Under the pieces are notes generated by a model, which had not been told where the DNA came from, did no database searches, and saw nothing but the letters and a program-made list of their open reading frames with translations. Below are positions 23,713-36,400 of a stretch of 64,000 nucleotides of DNA, one piece after another. Position 1 is the first letter of the stretch. Each line of letters opens with the position of its first letter. Source of the DNA: Rhizomys pruinosus (lineage: Eukaryota > Chordata > Mammalia > Rodentia > Spalacidae); NCBI GenBank assembly GCA_009823505.1, contig VZQC01008797.1, positions 157,491-221,490 of the forward strand, in the 5' to 3' direction. The position numbers and the translations under genes are program-made.

Positions 23713-23957
23713 ACTTTTTTTTAAATTTTATTTATTTCTGTATGTGTATGAATGTACTGTCTGCATGCAAGTCTGTGCACCCGTGTCGTGCAATGCCGCG
23801 GAGGTCAGAAGAGGGTCTCGGATTCTCCTGGAACTGGAGTTCTCCTGGAATTGGAGTTTGAGACGGTTCGCGGCCACCATGTGGGTGCTGGGGATCGAAC
23901 CCGGGTCTTCTGCAAGAGCGGTCAGCGCTCTTAACCGCTAGGCCATCTCTCCAGCCC
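23713..23957 (-). mobile_element. B2 SINE, duplication-bearing subtype
   Basis: Nearly identical in layout to the copy at 23,310, with GAGTTTGAGACGG and GTTCGCGGCC variants. Confidence 0.93.
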
Positions 23958-23967
23958 CGGGGGGTAC

Positions 23968-24045
23968 TTTTTAAAGACAGGGTCTCCCTGTAGCCCCAGC
24001 TGGCCTGGAACTCCTTATGTAGATCAGGATAGCCTTGAACTCACA
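23968..24045 (-). mobile_element. B1 SINE fragment
   Basis: AAAGACAGGGTCTCCCTGTAG to TTGAACTCACAGGGAG; lacks the 5' half. Confidence 0.8.
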
Positions 24046-24059
24046 GGGAGTGGGAGGCA

Positions 24060-24367
24060 GTGGGTGAATACAAGTAAACTGTACTGTATGATCCACAGGA
24101 CTTGTGACGACCTACATAAGACCTATGCAAACCCAAGCCAGACAGGAGCCAGCATGGACCGGGAGATGGGCAGGAAGTCTCAGCCTTAGCTGAGGATCTG
24201 TTGCCAAATGACACATGCTTGAAGAGGAGTCGGTTTTCCTTACTGCTGTAACATCTGATTGGTTGACCAGACTCCAAGAGATAAACGCACACCCATGGGG
24301 ATTTAGGAAACACAGTTTGGACTTGAAAGAACTTTAAAAGGGGACAAATAATAATAGAGGACATAAG
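24060..24367 (+). mobile_element. Probable old rodent L1 (Lx-type) 3' UTR fragment
   Basis: The stretch ACCTATGCAAACCCAAGCC to TTTAAAAGGGGACAAATAA resembles 3' ends of old murine L1 families from memory. It is followed by a B2. A sub-family search would settle it. Confidence 0.4.
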
Positions 24368-24595
24368 GGGCTGGAGAGATGCCCAGCGGTTAAGAGCACT
24401 GGCTGCTCTTGCAGAGGACCTTGTTTGATCCCCAGCACCCATAGGGTAGCTAACGGCCATCTGTAACTCCAGTTCCAGGGGATTCGACGCTCTCTTCTGA
24501 CCTCCATGAGCATCGCATGACCTAGTGCACTTACATACATGCAGGCAATACATTCATACACATAAAATAAAAATAATAGATAAGATTTTTTAAAA
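24368..24595 (+). mobile_element. B2 SINE
   Basis: GGGGCTGGAGAGATGCCC head to CATACACATAAAATAAAAA tail. Confidence 0.92.
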
Positions 24596-25565
24596 ATCAT
24601 TCACCCAAAGTGGAGCAGCCGTCATCCACACCAGGTCTAGAGCCGACACGTGAACCAGACCTCCCAAGCCTTCTTCATCACCAGCGCCAGATTCCTGGTA
24701 AGTACTTTTGGAAAACCGTAATAATTATTGGATCAAAGTGTGTGTGTGGGGGGGGTACTGGTGCTCATTGAACCATTCTCGGATATTTATGTAAATGTGA
24801 AATTTCACCCCAAAGCACACTTCCAAAGTTGCAGCTGTGCATTATAGTCACAAGGTGGCAATAGACTCACTTTTGCATTTGTGTGAGAACACGGGTTTTC
24901 AAAGTAATAACACATTCTCCTCTGTGGATCTAGAAAGAGCAATGTGCACAAACACCTCGGAAAGCCCGGATCACTGAGAAAACCCACGTGCAAATGGGCG
25001 TGCTGAAAAGTCAACTGAACACCAAAGAAGCAACTACTGGAAGTTTGGGAGAGATCTGGTTCAAGTCCCGGCTCACATGTGGATTAATTCTGTGACTTTA
25101 CAAGACATCTAAGGTTCTGCCATGCAAAATGAAGAAACTGCTTTTGAGGGTCTTTGGCTTTTCTTATGGTTGTAAGAACTGTGGCTTCCTTTTTTGTTTC
25201 CACTTGTCTATAGTAATCCTCTAATAATGTCCTGTCTGGGTGCTGTGTCTTAAGAGACACTAGAAAGACCAACAGAACGGACATTGGATAGGTTTCTATA
25301 CAGCTCCTCTTGAATACTGCCAAATGTTTTTGTGTGCTATATCTGTTGGCAGCACAGAAGGTGTCTCCAAAAAAAGAGGTTAATTTAGTGAGTTCTAAGT
25401 TGCAGTTTAGGCAGAAGTGAGAAGCTCAGGTGTTCAATTCACAGTGGGGTGTGGATTTAAAAGCTAAGAAAAGGGTATTGAACTTTCTCACCATAAACAA
25501 TAAATGTTTGAGAACATAGCTACATCTATCTCGATTTGAAAATTATATATTATATATCTTATATA
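24596..25565. other. Unique sequence, no firm gene; donor-like site at 24,703
   Basis: CCTGGTAAGTAC near 24,700 resembles a splice donor, but the preceding sequence has no coherent frame. A 65-base element at 24,815-24,895 recurs at 26,135-26,200 (TTCCAAAGTTGCAG core). Confidence 0.4.
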
Positions 25566-25731
25566 TTTTTTTTTGGTCTTTTTGAGACAGGGTCTCCCTG
25601 TAGTCCCAGCTGTCCTGAAACTCACTCTGTAGACCAGGCTGGCTTGGAACTCACAAAGATCTGCCTGCCTTGCCTCCAAGTGCTAGGGATTAAAGCATGC
25701 GCCACCACACCGGCTTTTTTTTTTTTTTTTT

Positions 25732-25768
<37 letters not shown>
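25566..25768 (-). mobile_element. B1 SINE followed by T run and (AT)n microsatellite
   Basis: B1 at 25,570-25,715 on minus; 21 T, then AT repeats to 25,766. Confidence 0.9.
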
Positions 25769-26889
25769 ACACGGTAGTCCATAAATATGTACAACTTATA
25801 TTGTTATATATGAGATCATAATTTTAATGAAAATGTCCAACTTCTAGATGTATTTAATTCTTACCACAGAAGCCAGCTTGTTAGAAAGCCTATTGCTTCC
25901 TCTCCAGCTTCAGGGATGCGCAGCCTTGAATGGAAGCAATGACATCTAATCGGAAGGCAGAAGAGGCCTTGGTTAGGGAACACATGTTGAGCTAGAAAGA
26001 TTTAAATAATATACTTCTTTGATTATGAAAGGAAATAAATGTGATTCGGAAAAAAGTTATCCTGTAAACGTTATTCTGCCAGAGGCTATTTATCTGGCTT
26101 TGGAACCTCTCCCAAGAGCCTGGTATTCCTTCACACTTCCAAAGTTGCAGTTGTGCATTATTACCACAAGGAGACGATAGACTCGCCTTTTAATTTCCTG
26201 CAATGAAAGGAGCTTTCAGAACCATCCAAAGCTTCCTCTTATGTCCTGGCCGGTGTCTTAAAACCATTTTCTGCTTCTTTTCTTCCTGAAGATGAAGGTG
26301 CATTTCCTAGGAAAAGTATTTTCAAACCAAATGACCCATTTCATTGCTAAATTCGCAGTATTCTGCATTAGAAGGCAGACAAACTGTGTTTGCCCAAAAT
26401 CCTTATGCTTGGGCAAACACATTTAACTAGGAAACATCACTAATTATAATTTCAATTTTGAGTGAAATTTCTCCCTAAATCACTTGTTCTGCTCACATAC
26501 TTCTGTTCAGATATTTTTATTTGTCAGCAATCATTTTCAGGATTAGCATGAAGGACAAAGGACACTTCCAAAGTGCGCTTTGATTTCACAGTGCTCCAAT
26601 GTTTATGGGAGAGGCTGTTGAGACAGTGAGACAGTGCACATGAGTGCAGTCAACCCTGGACTCCAGCTCAGCCAGTAGGTTATCTCCTAAGTGCTGAATA
26701 ATCATTCTGCACTCTGTCTTATTATTTGAAAAATAATTGTTTTGGAAAAATCACTAATTTAGGGGCAAGGCAGCATCCGTAATCAATAACTCCATATGTG
26801 AATGTAGAAGACCCTATTCACTACCTCATTGTAACTGTACAAACATCTCAAGCAATAACCACCTGGATAAGTGCAGTTGATAAAGCAAA
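25769..26889. other. Unique sequence with a short perfect hairpin (26,385-26,421), no gene seen
   Basis: A 13-base inverted repeat (TGTGTTTGCCCAA) has an 11-base loop. No exon recognised. Confidence 0.5.
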
Positions 26890-27050
26890 TTGCTTATTTT
26901 ATATTTATCAAGCACGTACTATATGCCAGAATCATCCATTGGTTAACAACACTAAGAAGGTCCTTGCTCTTCCAGAATTCAAATCCCAAGGAGAGAGTCT
27001 GACAGTAATAGCATTAGTGACAACAAATATGGTGACAAATAAGAAAAATA
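26890..27050 (+). mobile_element. L2-like ancient LINE fragment
   Basis: CAAGCACGTACTATATGCCAG and AAGGTCCTTGCTCTTCCAGAA occur in L2 3'-end order. Confidence 0.5.
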
Positions 27051-27227
27051 AACAAATTATCCAATTTCATTTAGTTTGAAGGAAAATGTAACTGCAAAGG
27101 AGAATAATGTATAAACTTACCCTGATGGATGTGTAATTTTTTCCACATTATCTTTTGCTTGTTTGGAAAGGAACAATACCAATTTTTAAAAATAAGATAA
27201 AATTTAAAAATGAAAAATAAATAAATC

Positions 27228-27400
27228 TGGGGCTGGAGAAATGGTTCAGCAGTTAACAGCATTGGCTGTTCTTGCAGAAGGCCAGGTTCTATTATCAGCA
27301 TCCACACGGCAGCTAACCACCATCCTTAACTCTAGTTCCAGGGGATCAGATGTCCTCTTGTAAGGGCAAAGCACTCATACACATAAAATAAAATAATTAA
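27228..27400 (+). mobile_element. B2 SINE with internal deletion
   Basis: GGGGCTGGAGAAATGGTTC head; the stretch between TCTTG and CACTCATACACATAAAA is shortened. Confidence 0.88.
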
Positions 27401-28139
27401 TTAAATATTAAGAAACAAACAAGTAAGTCTTTAGGTAGCAATTGAAATTCATGAGGGTTTCAGAAAGTAAGTTTGGATTGAGGTAAAAAAGTAGACTAAG
27501 GAGCCCATCACTCCCAGTTAAGATAGTTGTTTCAGAATTTATAGTTCTTTAAAACCCCAAATTACTAATCAGAATTACCTATCCAGGCACTTCATTGTAA
27601 GCAGCTTGACAGGGACGGCAACAATATAAAGCCAGACCAATGTTTTGTCAATTTGTAATTTTTCAACTGTTTTCCTAATTCTGTTTACTTCTCAACCCAG
27701 GCCAGGCTTAGGAAGAAGTCTGTAGAGAGAGTGAGGCAGGGAGGAAAATGGAGTCAGTGTCTCCAAGCAAGGATGTGGGATTGACATAGACAAGAGGAAT
27801 CTCCCTGGTCCAGCCTTGAGTAGACCAGGATACTGCTACCACAGTATCCCATTCCTCTGCCAGGACAAACTTCTTATTGAATACATTAGGGTGAGACAGG
27901 ACGGCCGCTTTCCTTCCTCACTTGTTCTGTCTTGGTACTTGTCAGACTCGCCCAGACCCAAATGGAGCCAGCTTTACAAACATAGAAAAACAATAATATA
28001 GTAATAATTACATCATTCTTAAAGAAGTATGAAGAAGAAATAGATGACAAATTATGAAGTTGGTCTAGAGAAAAATTCACAAAGGAATTCATATTTCATT
28101 TAAGACTGTTCCAGTTACCAGGATTTTTTTTTTTTTTTT
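27401..28139. other. Unique sequence up to the first gap, no gene seen
   Basis: No family motif or splice-bounded frame. Confidence 0.5.
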
Positions 28140-28533
28140 NNNNNNNNNNNNNNNNNNNNNNNNNNNNNNNNNNNNNNNNNNNNNNNNNNNNNNNNNNNNN
28201 NNNNNNNNNNNNNNNNNNNNNNNNNNNNNNNNNNNNNNNNNNNNNNNNNNNNNNNNNNNNNNNNNNNNNNNNNNNNNNNNNNNNNNNNNNNNNNNNNNNN
28301 NNNNNNNNNNNNNNNNNNNNNNNNNNNNNNNNNNNNNNNNNNNNNNNNNNNNNNNNNNNNNNNNNNNNNNNNNNNNNNNNNNNNNNNNNNNNNNNNNNNN
28401 NNNNNNNNNNNNNNNNNNNNNNNNNNNNNNNNNNNNNNNNNNNNNNNNNNNNNNNNNNNNNNNNNNNNNNNNNNNNNNNNNNNNNNNNNNNNNNNNNNNN
28501 NNNNNNNNNNNNNNNNNNNNNNNNNNNNNNNNN
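28140..28533. other. Assembly gap (394 N)
   Basis: The gap is preceded by a run of T. The sequence just after it (to about 28,745) contains a B1 with many indels, as if the contig edge is also poor. Confidence 0.99.
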
Positions 28534-28572
28534 AACCAACCCACACACCCACCCACCACACATTAAAAATCT

Positions 28573-28745
28573 CTATACCCCCTGGCGTATGTTTGGTGCA
28601 CGCCTTTAATCCTAAGCACTTGGGAAGCAACCGGCAGATGGATTTCTGTGAGTTTCTGAGGCCAGGCCTTCCTCATTTTACATATTGAGTTCCAGGCCCA
28701 GCTGGGAACGGGGCTTACCAGGGGGAGCCCTTGTCTTCAAAAACG
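28573..28745 (+). mobile_element. B1 SINE with many single-base insertions
   Basis: Recognisable GCACGCCTTTAATCC and GAGTTCCAGGCC blocks are separated by extra bases. This suits poor sequence at a contig edge. Confidence 0.75.
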
Positions 28746-28911
28746 ATCAAACTATAATAAAATTAAAACTCAAATTTAACAAAAACTTTTAAGTTTTACA
28801 GAATGACAGTTTCCATACATTACATATGTAAGTTTTAATTAATAAAATTAATTTTTATTTATCTTCCTCAATTTTGTGAGAAGGTGGTATGTTTTAACAA
28901 AAATGTTTCTT

Positions 28912-29012
28912 TCAGCCAGGTGTGGTGGTTTGCATTCTATGTAATCTCCGCACTCACGGAGGCATGATGGCAGGTGGATCTCTGGTGTGTTCAAATTTCC
29001 AAGCTGCGTCTT
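28912..29012 (+). mobile_element. Diverged B1 fragment
   Basis: AGCCAGGTGTGGTGG to GGCAGGTGGATCTCTGG; the second half is lost. Confidence 0.7.
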
Positions 29013-29119
29013 AACAAAAGTGGTGTTTTCCACACAAGCTGGGGATGTGGACAGGTGGAGATCGCAGTCATCTAGTGCTAGATTTTCATTTAATAATCTT
29101 TATATATATATATATAATC

Positions 29120-29809
29120 AAATTTCAACTAAATAGTTCAGTATTACTGATTATAGTGATTATAGTCACTATGTACATTATATTCTAGAACTTATTCATT
29201 TTATGACTTAAGCTTGTGCTTTTTGAACAGTCTTCCCATTTCTCCATCTCCCAGCAACAGTTAATCTTTCTAACACCATTCAGAGTTAGCTAGGATTTTC
29301 TTCTTTTTAAATGTCAAATAATACTCCATTGTAGATTTTCTTTTCTTTTTTTATTTATTTATTTTCATTTAATGGGTATGAGTGCTTTGCCAGCATGTAT
29401 GTACTTGTATCACATGTGTACAATGCCCACAGAGGTCAGAAGAGGGAGCTCAATTCCCTAGACCTGGAGTTACAGATGTTTGTCAGCTGCCATATGGGTT
29501 CTGAGAACAAAAGTCAGGTCTGCAAAAGCAGCCACTGCTCTTAACCTTGAGTCATCTCTCCAGCCCCTCCATTGTACATTTTCATTGTCCATCCATCAAC
29601 AGTCACTTAGGTTGATTCTCAATCTTGGTTATTGTAAATAACACTCTATTATGAAAATGGGCTTAAATGTATCTCTATGTATCTCTGTATAGTGCTGATC
29701 ATAGTTCCTATGTATTGTTTAAAATTAAAGTCTTGAGACCAAGAGTTTCCTTAAATTAAAGCATTTATTGAGCTATTATAGAATTTAGCAAGGAAAGGAC
29801 CAAGTCTTG
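29120..29809. repeat. Block A1: flank paralogous to 61,455-62,320
   Basis: This is an old L1-derived stretch (minus sense) carrying a B2 on minus at 29,340-29,570. The same B2, with the same private changes and insertion point, occurs in A3, so the two blocks are duplicates and not independent L1 copies. A1 lacks about 70 bases and the B1 found in A3. Homology stops at GACCAAGTC (29,809). Confidence 0.75.
29340..29570 (-). mobile_element. B2 SINE shared with block A3
   Basis: CTTAACCTTGAGTCATCTC and CCCTAGACCTGGAG are private changes also found in the copy at 61,712-61,937. Confidence 0.88.
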
Positions 29810-30449
29810 GGACACTTTCCATACTGTCCAACAGCAAGGCTAAAAGAGCAGTTGTGTTGACAGGGTAAGGTCAGGGTCTGGTGTTTCCAAGGTTCTTGAT
29901 AACTTATTCAAGGAATTGAAACAAGCACACAAGATTGAAAAGTAGCAGGGGGAGATTTGAGTGCACAGAGCTTAGATCGGGGATTTCCCAGGACCACCTG
30001 AAGCACAGGTAGGAGCCGAGCACTTCAGCCAGGCAGATTGTTGGATAATTCTATCACGGGGTCATTGGATGAGCATCTCATTAGTCTGTCTGTTGGATAA
30101 ATCAATCATTGTCTTGCGAGGGCAGAGTCTCCCCCGGCCTCTTGCCACTGTGAGACTTGAGTGCACAGAGCTTAGATTGGGGATTTCCCAGGACCACCTG
30201 AAACACAGAGGCACAGAGTACCGGGGTGCAGGCTAAACAGGCATATCCCATCCTGCCCTTCATCCCCTGCCAATTGCAATTGCTGAAGGAGTGTCCAAGT
30301 GGATTCTTTGGAGAACCAAAAGGGAAGAATGAGTTAGACTTCCAATAGAAAGCTTAAAACTTAGACAAGTCAACACTCCATAAGCAAGGAGAAAAACAAA
30401 TCAAACAAACAAACAAACAAACAAACAGTGAAGGCATCTGAAGGAGGCA
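29810..30449. other. Sequence between block A1 and the L1, probably element 5' region
   Basis: It holds the two 57-base units described separately and an (AAAC)n run at 30,404-30,426. No gene. Confidence 0.4.
29952..30208 (+). repeat. Two 57-base units spaced exactly 200 bases apart
   Basis: Units at 29,952-30,008 and 30,152-30,208 are nearly identical (GAGTGCACAGAGCTTAGAT core). They lie just upstream of L1 ORF1-like sequence. A 200-base period suits rodent L1 5' UTR promoter monomers, so this may be the start of a full-length L1. Confidence 0.5.
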
Positions 30450-33400
30450 AGCAAAGCAAGCCTTCAACACAGTGAAGAGGCATTTGAGATTCGCATTGGA
30501 ATACAGGCAAAGAGAAACCCACATGCCAGGGACACGACGAAGGGACAACATGGGAAAGGTGCAGGATAATTCCACACCAAGCTCTACAGTGGGATCCCCC
30601 TGGGTATGGCCCAGGACACAGATCTTTGAGGAACAATTGTTGACATATTCAAAGAAATCAAAGAATATAAAGAACAAGTCAGAGAGCTAAGGAGATAGAA
30701 TGAAAAACTCAAGAAGGACCTAGAGAGAGAGAATAACAAATGCCAGAAAGAACTAGAGGAAGAGAATGACAAACTCCGGAAGGAAGTGGAAATACTGAAA
30801 AGATCCCATGTTGAAAAAGAAAAGGAAACCAACCAGTGAAGCAAAGAGCTACAGGAAGAGATTGAGAAGCTCCAAAAGGAAGTGGAAATAATCACAAAGT
30901 ATGAAATGAAAAAAGGGAACTCCAAATGCTCCATCCAATAAAGAGGAAAGGGGGAACGGGAAAAAACTTCCTCGAAATCAAATGGGATGAAAGCAGAAAA
31001 AACAAGGAATATCAGACCTGGAAGCTAAAACAGAACAATCAAGCCTCACGTACGGCGTATTGAAAATATTTTAAAAAATACATTGAAAGACAAAAAACAC
31101 AATAAATAAAAAAATAAAAAAAAAAAAAAACCTGTCTGTGAAATTAGCATAGACGGATGGGAGTAGAATCCTAAGAGAATGGGATTGATCAGATTTTCAA
31201 CAAGATAATAGATGGGAATAAATTTCCTCAAAGACTAAAAAAAAGACTAAAAAACCAATATAAAACAAAGGAAGGGCCACCTAGGAACTCTCAATCAAGG
31301 GGGGAACTGTGATTGAAAAGAAAACAACTCCCATGGCCAATCATAGTTAACCAATTGCTAGATTGCCCAAAAACCAAATAATATAATAATCTATATGCCA
31401 CCACATACCCGTGCACCAAAACTTTATCAAAAAGGGGAACACTCTATTCAGGATCTTAAGGCTCAGAGTAACCCCAGCACACTACTAATAGGGGACTTCA
31501 ATACCCATTAAAGTCCTCTAGACAGGTTTCACACAGACAAACCCTGAAAAACGAAGAGACATCCGAACTTAAATGGGACCACACATCTATACCCCCCAAA
31601 TGGACCTCAACAGAATCATGACTTCTTTCCCCACCCAAACACCCAAAGGAATTACCACCTTTTCTCCTCAAGCTAACCTCATGGATAAAAACATTCTTCC
31701 AAAAAGTGCCCCATATGGGAACGGGAAGAACCAATCAAACAAATATAAACAAAAAAGCTTGACATAATCTCATGCATTATATTCCGACCCACAGTGCACT
31801 AAAAAAAACTCAATACAACACCAGGGAATAAACCCTACATTCCTACGGGAAAAAAACATTGGAGGGACTAACCCCCCACTTCTCCTTGGAATAACTGAAG
31901 TGGGTCAAGGAAAAGGAAATAAGAAAAAGAAATACAAACCAACATTCTGGGCTGAATGGACCCTGGATAAAACAACACAGGCAAAACTCTATTGGGGTCA
32001 TGTAAAAAGCGCAAGTCCTAAGGAGGGAAGGTTTTATTAGCTCTAAAGTGCCACATTTAAAAAAAAACAGGGGAAATAGAACACAAGTGGGAATTGGACT
32101 CTAAACTGCAAAGCCTAAACAAATACTGAGAAAAAACAAAAACAACCCGAATGAAATACCCTAAAAACGGAGCAGAACAAGAAGAATAAGAACAAAAATC
32201 TAGCCGCAGAAGATCACTGGAAATAGAAAACAAAAAGGGGAAAAAAAAACCATACAAAAAAATTCAATGAAATGGAAAAAGCTGGGTCTTCTTTTGGGAG
32301 ACGAATAAACAAGGGAGCGGAATAGTGACCTCTACAGCCCAGTTAAACCAAGAAAGGAAAAGAGGGAACCACTCCAAATCAACAGAATCAGTGATGGAAG
32401 GGGAAACAATTCACAACAGGACAATGGGAAAAAAAAATCCAGTTGGGACCCTCTACGGGGGAACTCCTTCAACAATTATACTCTACTTTATAGTTGAAAC
32501 AAAAAACCTAGAAGAAATGGAAAAATATCTGAAATCCTCGGGAATCACCAACGCTTAACAAAGAAGAGATTGAAAGCCTAAACCACGTTACCCATTAAGT
32601 ACCAGGGAAGAAATCGACAGAATGTAATAAGGAGCCTTCCCAACCCAAAATCTGGTCCTCCAGGTCCCGGATGGTTTCCACGCAGGCATTTTTTAAAAAA
32701 ATTTTGAAAAAGACTACATATCATTACTACTTAACATTGTTAGAAAGTGGATAAACACGGGAGGGATTCTCCCCGAACTCCTTTATGGGGAAGGCCAGCA
32801 TTTATGCTACTACCAAAAACCCAGGGGCAAAAGATACAACCAATAAGGAAAACACTCTAGCCTCATTCTCCCTAATGAACACAGATGCCGAAATTCTACA
32901 CCGATTTTGGGCATAATCGCACTACCCGGGAATTCACATCCAAAGGAAAAAATCATCATTCCACCATGGGACCCAAGTTGGATCACTAACCCAGAGATGC
33001 AGGATTTGGTTTCACATACGAAAAATCCCAATAAAACCATTCATCTAAAAACATATTCCCATGGACTGAAGGACAAAACCACACCCTCATCTCAATTTGC
33101 TGCGGGGAGAAAGGCCTTTGACAAAATTTGATATCCGCTCCTTTTCCATGTTAAAAGTCCTGAGGGGGAAATTGGCCTAGAAGATCATTCTCAAGGTAAT
33201 CTACAAAGACTATGTCGACAGGCAATAAACACACAGCCAATTTCATTCTAAATGGGGAAATGATAGAGGCATTCCCCTTGAAGGTAGGAACTGCCGGACC
33301 AGGCGGCCCCTGCACCCACTTTCCTCTTCAATTGTAGTGCTTGAAACACTTGGCAGGGCAATTTAAGGCAAGAAAAGGAAAATTAAAAGGCGTTTCTACA

Positions 33401-36400
33401 TGGGAAAAAGGAGGAAAAATCAAGCTATTCCTTTTTTGTGATGCTATGATTTGTCTTCCTTAAAGGTATGCTAATAGAAAACACTCCACCAGAAAAACTT
33501 TCTTAGAAATGATTACGAGGCTGGTAAAAAGCTTGGCCGGTTACAAAATAAATCCAGAAAAAGATCAGTAAGCCTTTCTTTACACCAAACAAACAAGCCC
33601 AACTGAAAAAGAAAAAGGGGACTTTACAAGGAGACCTTTCCCCTCACAATAAGCCCTCATAAAACAACAACCATAAAAATACCAGGACACAAACTAACCC
33701 AAAAAAGCCCACCAAGGATCTTCTTAACAACCACAAATTTTAAACAACCCCTGAAAAAAAGCGGAAATTGAGGAGACCATCAGCCATGATGGTGACAATA
33801 CCTTTCCTTTTTGTCATGGATTGGGAAAAATAAATATAGCAAAAAATGGCCATCCTACCCAAAATAAAATACTCGTGTAAAAGATTTTACCTTGCAATTT
33901 TCCCAAATCAACAATCCCAAAAGAGTTTTTTCTTTCACCAGGGCTTGGAAACAAATAAAAAAAATCCTCAATTTTCATTTGGAAAAACAAACAAAGACCC
34001 GGTACATAGCCAAAAGCAATCCTGAGTGAACAAGAGAAATACAGGGGGGGCTCGGCTTATAACAGGGGACATCAAAATACTTATTTTACTACAGGGGCTA
34101 AAGTCAAATAAAAAACAGTGGTTCATGGCACACAAAAATCCAGGGACCGTGGGACCCATTCGAATAAAAAAACCTTGACAGATCCCAACACCTGAGTTAT
34201 ACCAATTTTCGGCCACCTCCTCTAAATTTGAAAAAAGGGGGCCAAGACTACACATTGGAGGAAAAAGACAAGCATCTTTTCCGCAAGTGGTGTGGTAAAA
34301 AATGGCTATACCACTGTCGAAAGAATTGAAAAATTAAACCCTCTACCTCTCACCCTGTTTACCAAAAGGGTTCACCTCCAAGATAGGACCAAAAGAAACT
34401 TCTAATGTGGGGGGAAAACCCCCAAAAACCTCTGGGAGGTGATAGAAAAGAGGAAGCTTGGCAGCAGACTACAAGGACATAGGTTGTAGGAACAAAGCAC
34501 TCTCCTATACAACAGAAAAGCCAGCTGCACCAAGGAAACTTAAGATCGACAATTGAAAAATGGGACCTCAGTAAACAACTCCAAAAAGCTTCTGTTTACA
34601 TCAAAGGGATAAAAAGGCAATAACAGGGGAATCGGACGGCAGAAGGGGGGACCCACAGACGTGGGAGGGAAAAAAAACTTTCACAGCGGGCAGTACCATC
34701 GGACCAACGCATTTAATTTCAGTGAATATACCAAGGCTACTCAAAAAACACACAGAAGAAACGACACAATGGCAAAATCACTCAAAACTGATGGAGGCAA
34801 AGATCTTTGGAAATAGAGGGACTTCCACAGAAGGAGGCTATTAGAGGGATGCTGAGAACAACATCTTAAGGAAAATTGTTCAAAAAATCATCCTCTTGAT
34901 AAATTAAGTGAAAAATGCAAATTCAAAAAACCACGTTGACGAGATCTCACCCCTTACTCCAAAGATACGGCCTGGCTCGGATCAGGAACAACAGCTTGTT
35001 TACCATTACAACAGTTGCTGGAGAGGGTGTGGGGGAAAGGGGAAATACTATTCATTGCTTCGGTGGGGATATGTATAGACTTGTCACCGCTTTTATTATG
35101 CGACGAAAAGAGTCCTAGTGTGGGAGAAACCTCTGGAAAGAAGCATAAAAACACTGAGGTCCTTTCCATTTTTGACCCATGGTCTGTACCAGCGCATGGG
35201 GGCAGTTAGGACTCCTACACAGGGACTTGACAACTTAACTTGCAAAGATTATAATGCACAGTTATGTTTTGCCAGCTCTTGCACAATATAGCAATCAAAA
35301 AAGGGGCTGGAAACCAAGTCCAAGGTGCCCCCGAAAACTGGGGGACGATGGATAGGGAAAGGGAACAAATTGGTGGTATCATGTATACTCATGGGAGTAT
35401 ATGCAAGCCAGGAAAAGAAGTGGGGACAACATCAATTGAACTTTTGCCAGGTAAAGGCTGGGGAGCTGGAAGGACCATTCTTTGGTTAAGTTGGAAAGTA
35501 AAACCACCGGTCCCAGAAAAAAAAAACAAACGACAAAATGGGGCCCCTAATCTGTGTATGCTTTACCAAATACACCAACCCGCTTAAATTATTTTCATGC
35601 TCGAGGGATGCATCTCGTAAGAAACAACCAACAGCCCGGACGCATCAGGGGGACAAATGGATGAACTGGTGGAATTGGGAAGGGGGAAATGTGTGGGAGA
35701 GGGGGTGACCCCGCTTGTAAATATTTTCACATCAAGGGGCCTATTTAATTTGCTGTGAGTTCCAGCAAGTTAACCGTTTTCACCTCGACACTGTTCTCCA
35801 GGTTTCCCATGTTGTTTTAGGACTTAGTTAAAAGTAAATATGTGTATATTAAAAAACACTTGTTTAAAGGCTCTGATAAAAAACTGGTCATGATCTGAGT
35901 TTTAAAAGTAGTATTTAATTTTTTTTGCTGGTTGTCCACCATTGGGTTACACAAACATTCCTATAGGAGCAATCACTTTGTGGGATTGGGCCCACATAAC
36001 CAAATAAGTGCCTTAATGTTTTTCTGTGACAGTATTTCAAGTTCGTCGTCAGTCTCTCATTAAGATGATTTTAAAGCCAAAGAATTATAGTTTTGCTTCC
36101 ACATGTGAAGTTTAATATTGGTCACCCAAAACAGCCATTGGGTGAATTTGGCATGAAAGCGGTGACTTGACGTCCACAACATATGTATGTGTTATTAAAT
36201 TGGACAACGTTTCGGGGAGACGATGGGTTAAAAACAAAAAAAAAAAAAAGGGTGGGGGCGGTACAGACAGACAAAAAACCTTCTAGTCAAAAACCATGCA
36301 ATTCAAACCTTAAAACAAACTACGGGAAAACATTTGTTTTGTTCCCAACAGGGACCAAATGTCACCAATATTTAATACGCCGAGAAAGGAAAAAAAAGAT

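Noticed and set aside
24600..24710. Possible first exon ending in GGTAAGTAC
   Set aside because: The donor looks good, but upstream sequence has no coherent frame, no promoter signal and lies in repeat-derived DNA.
28089..28630. Open frames spanning N runs (also at 52,197-52,859)
   Set aside because: They consist almost entirely of unknown bases and have no content.
31000..35600. An intact, active L1
   Set aside because: ORF motifs are in order, but the frame is broken dozens of times and the sequence quality is poor, so activity cannot be claimed.
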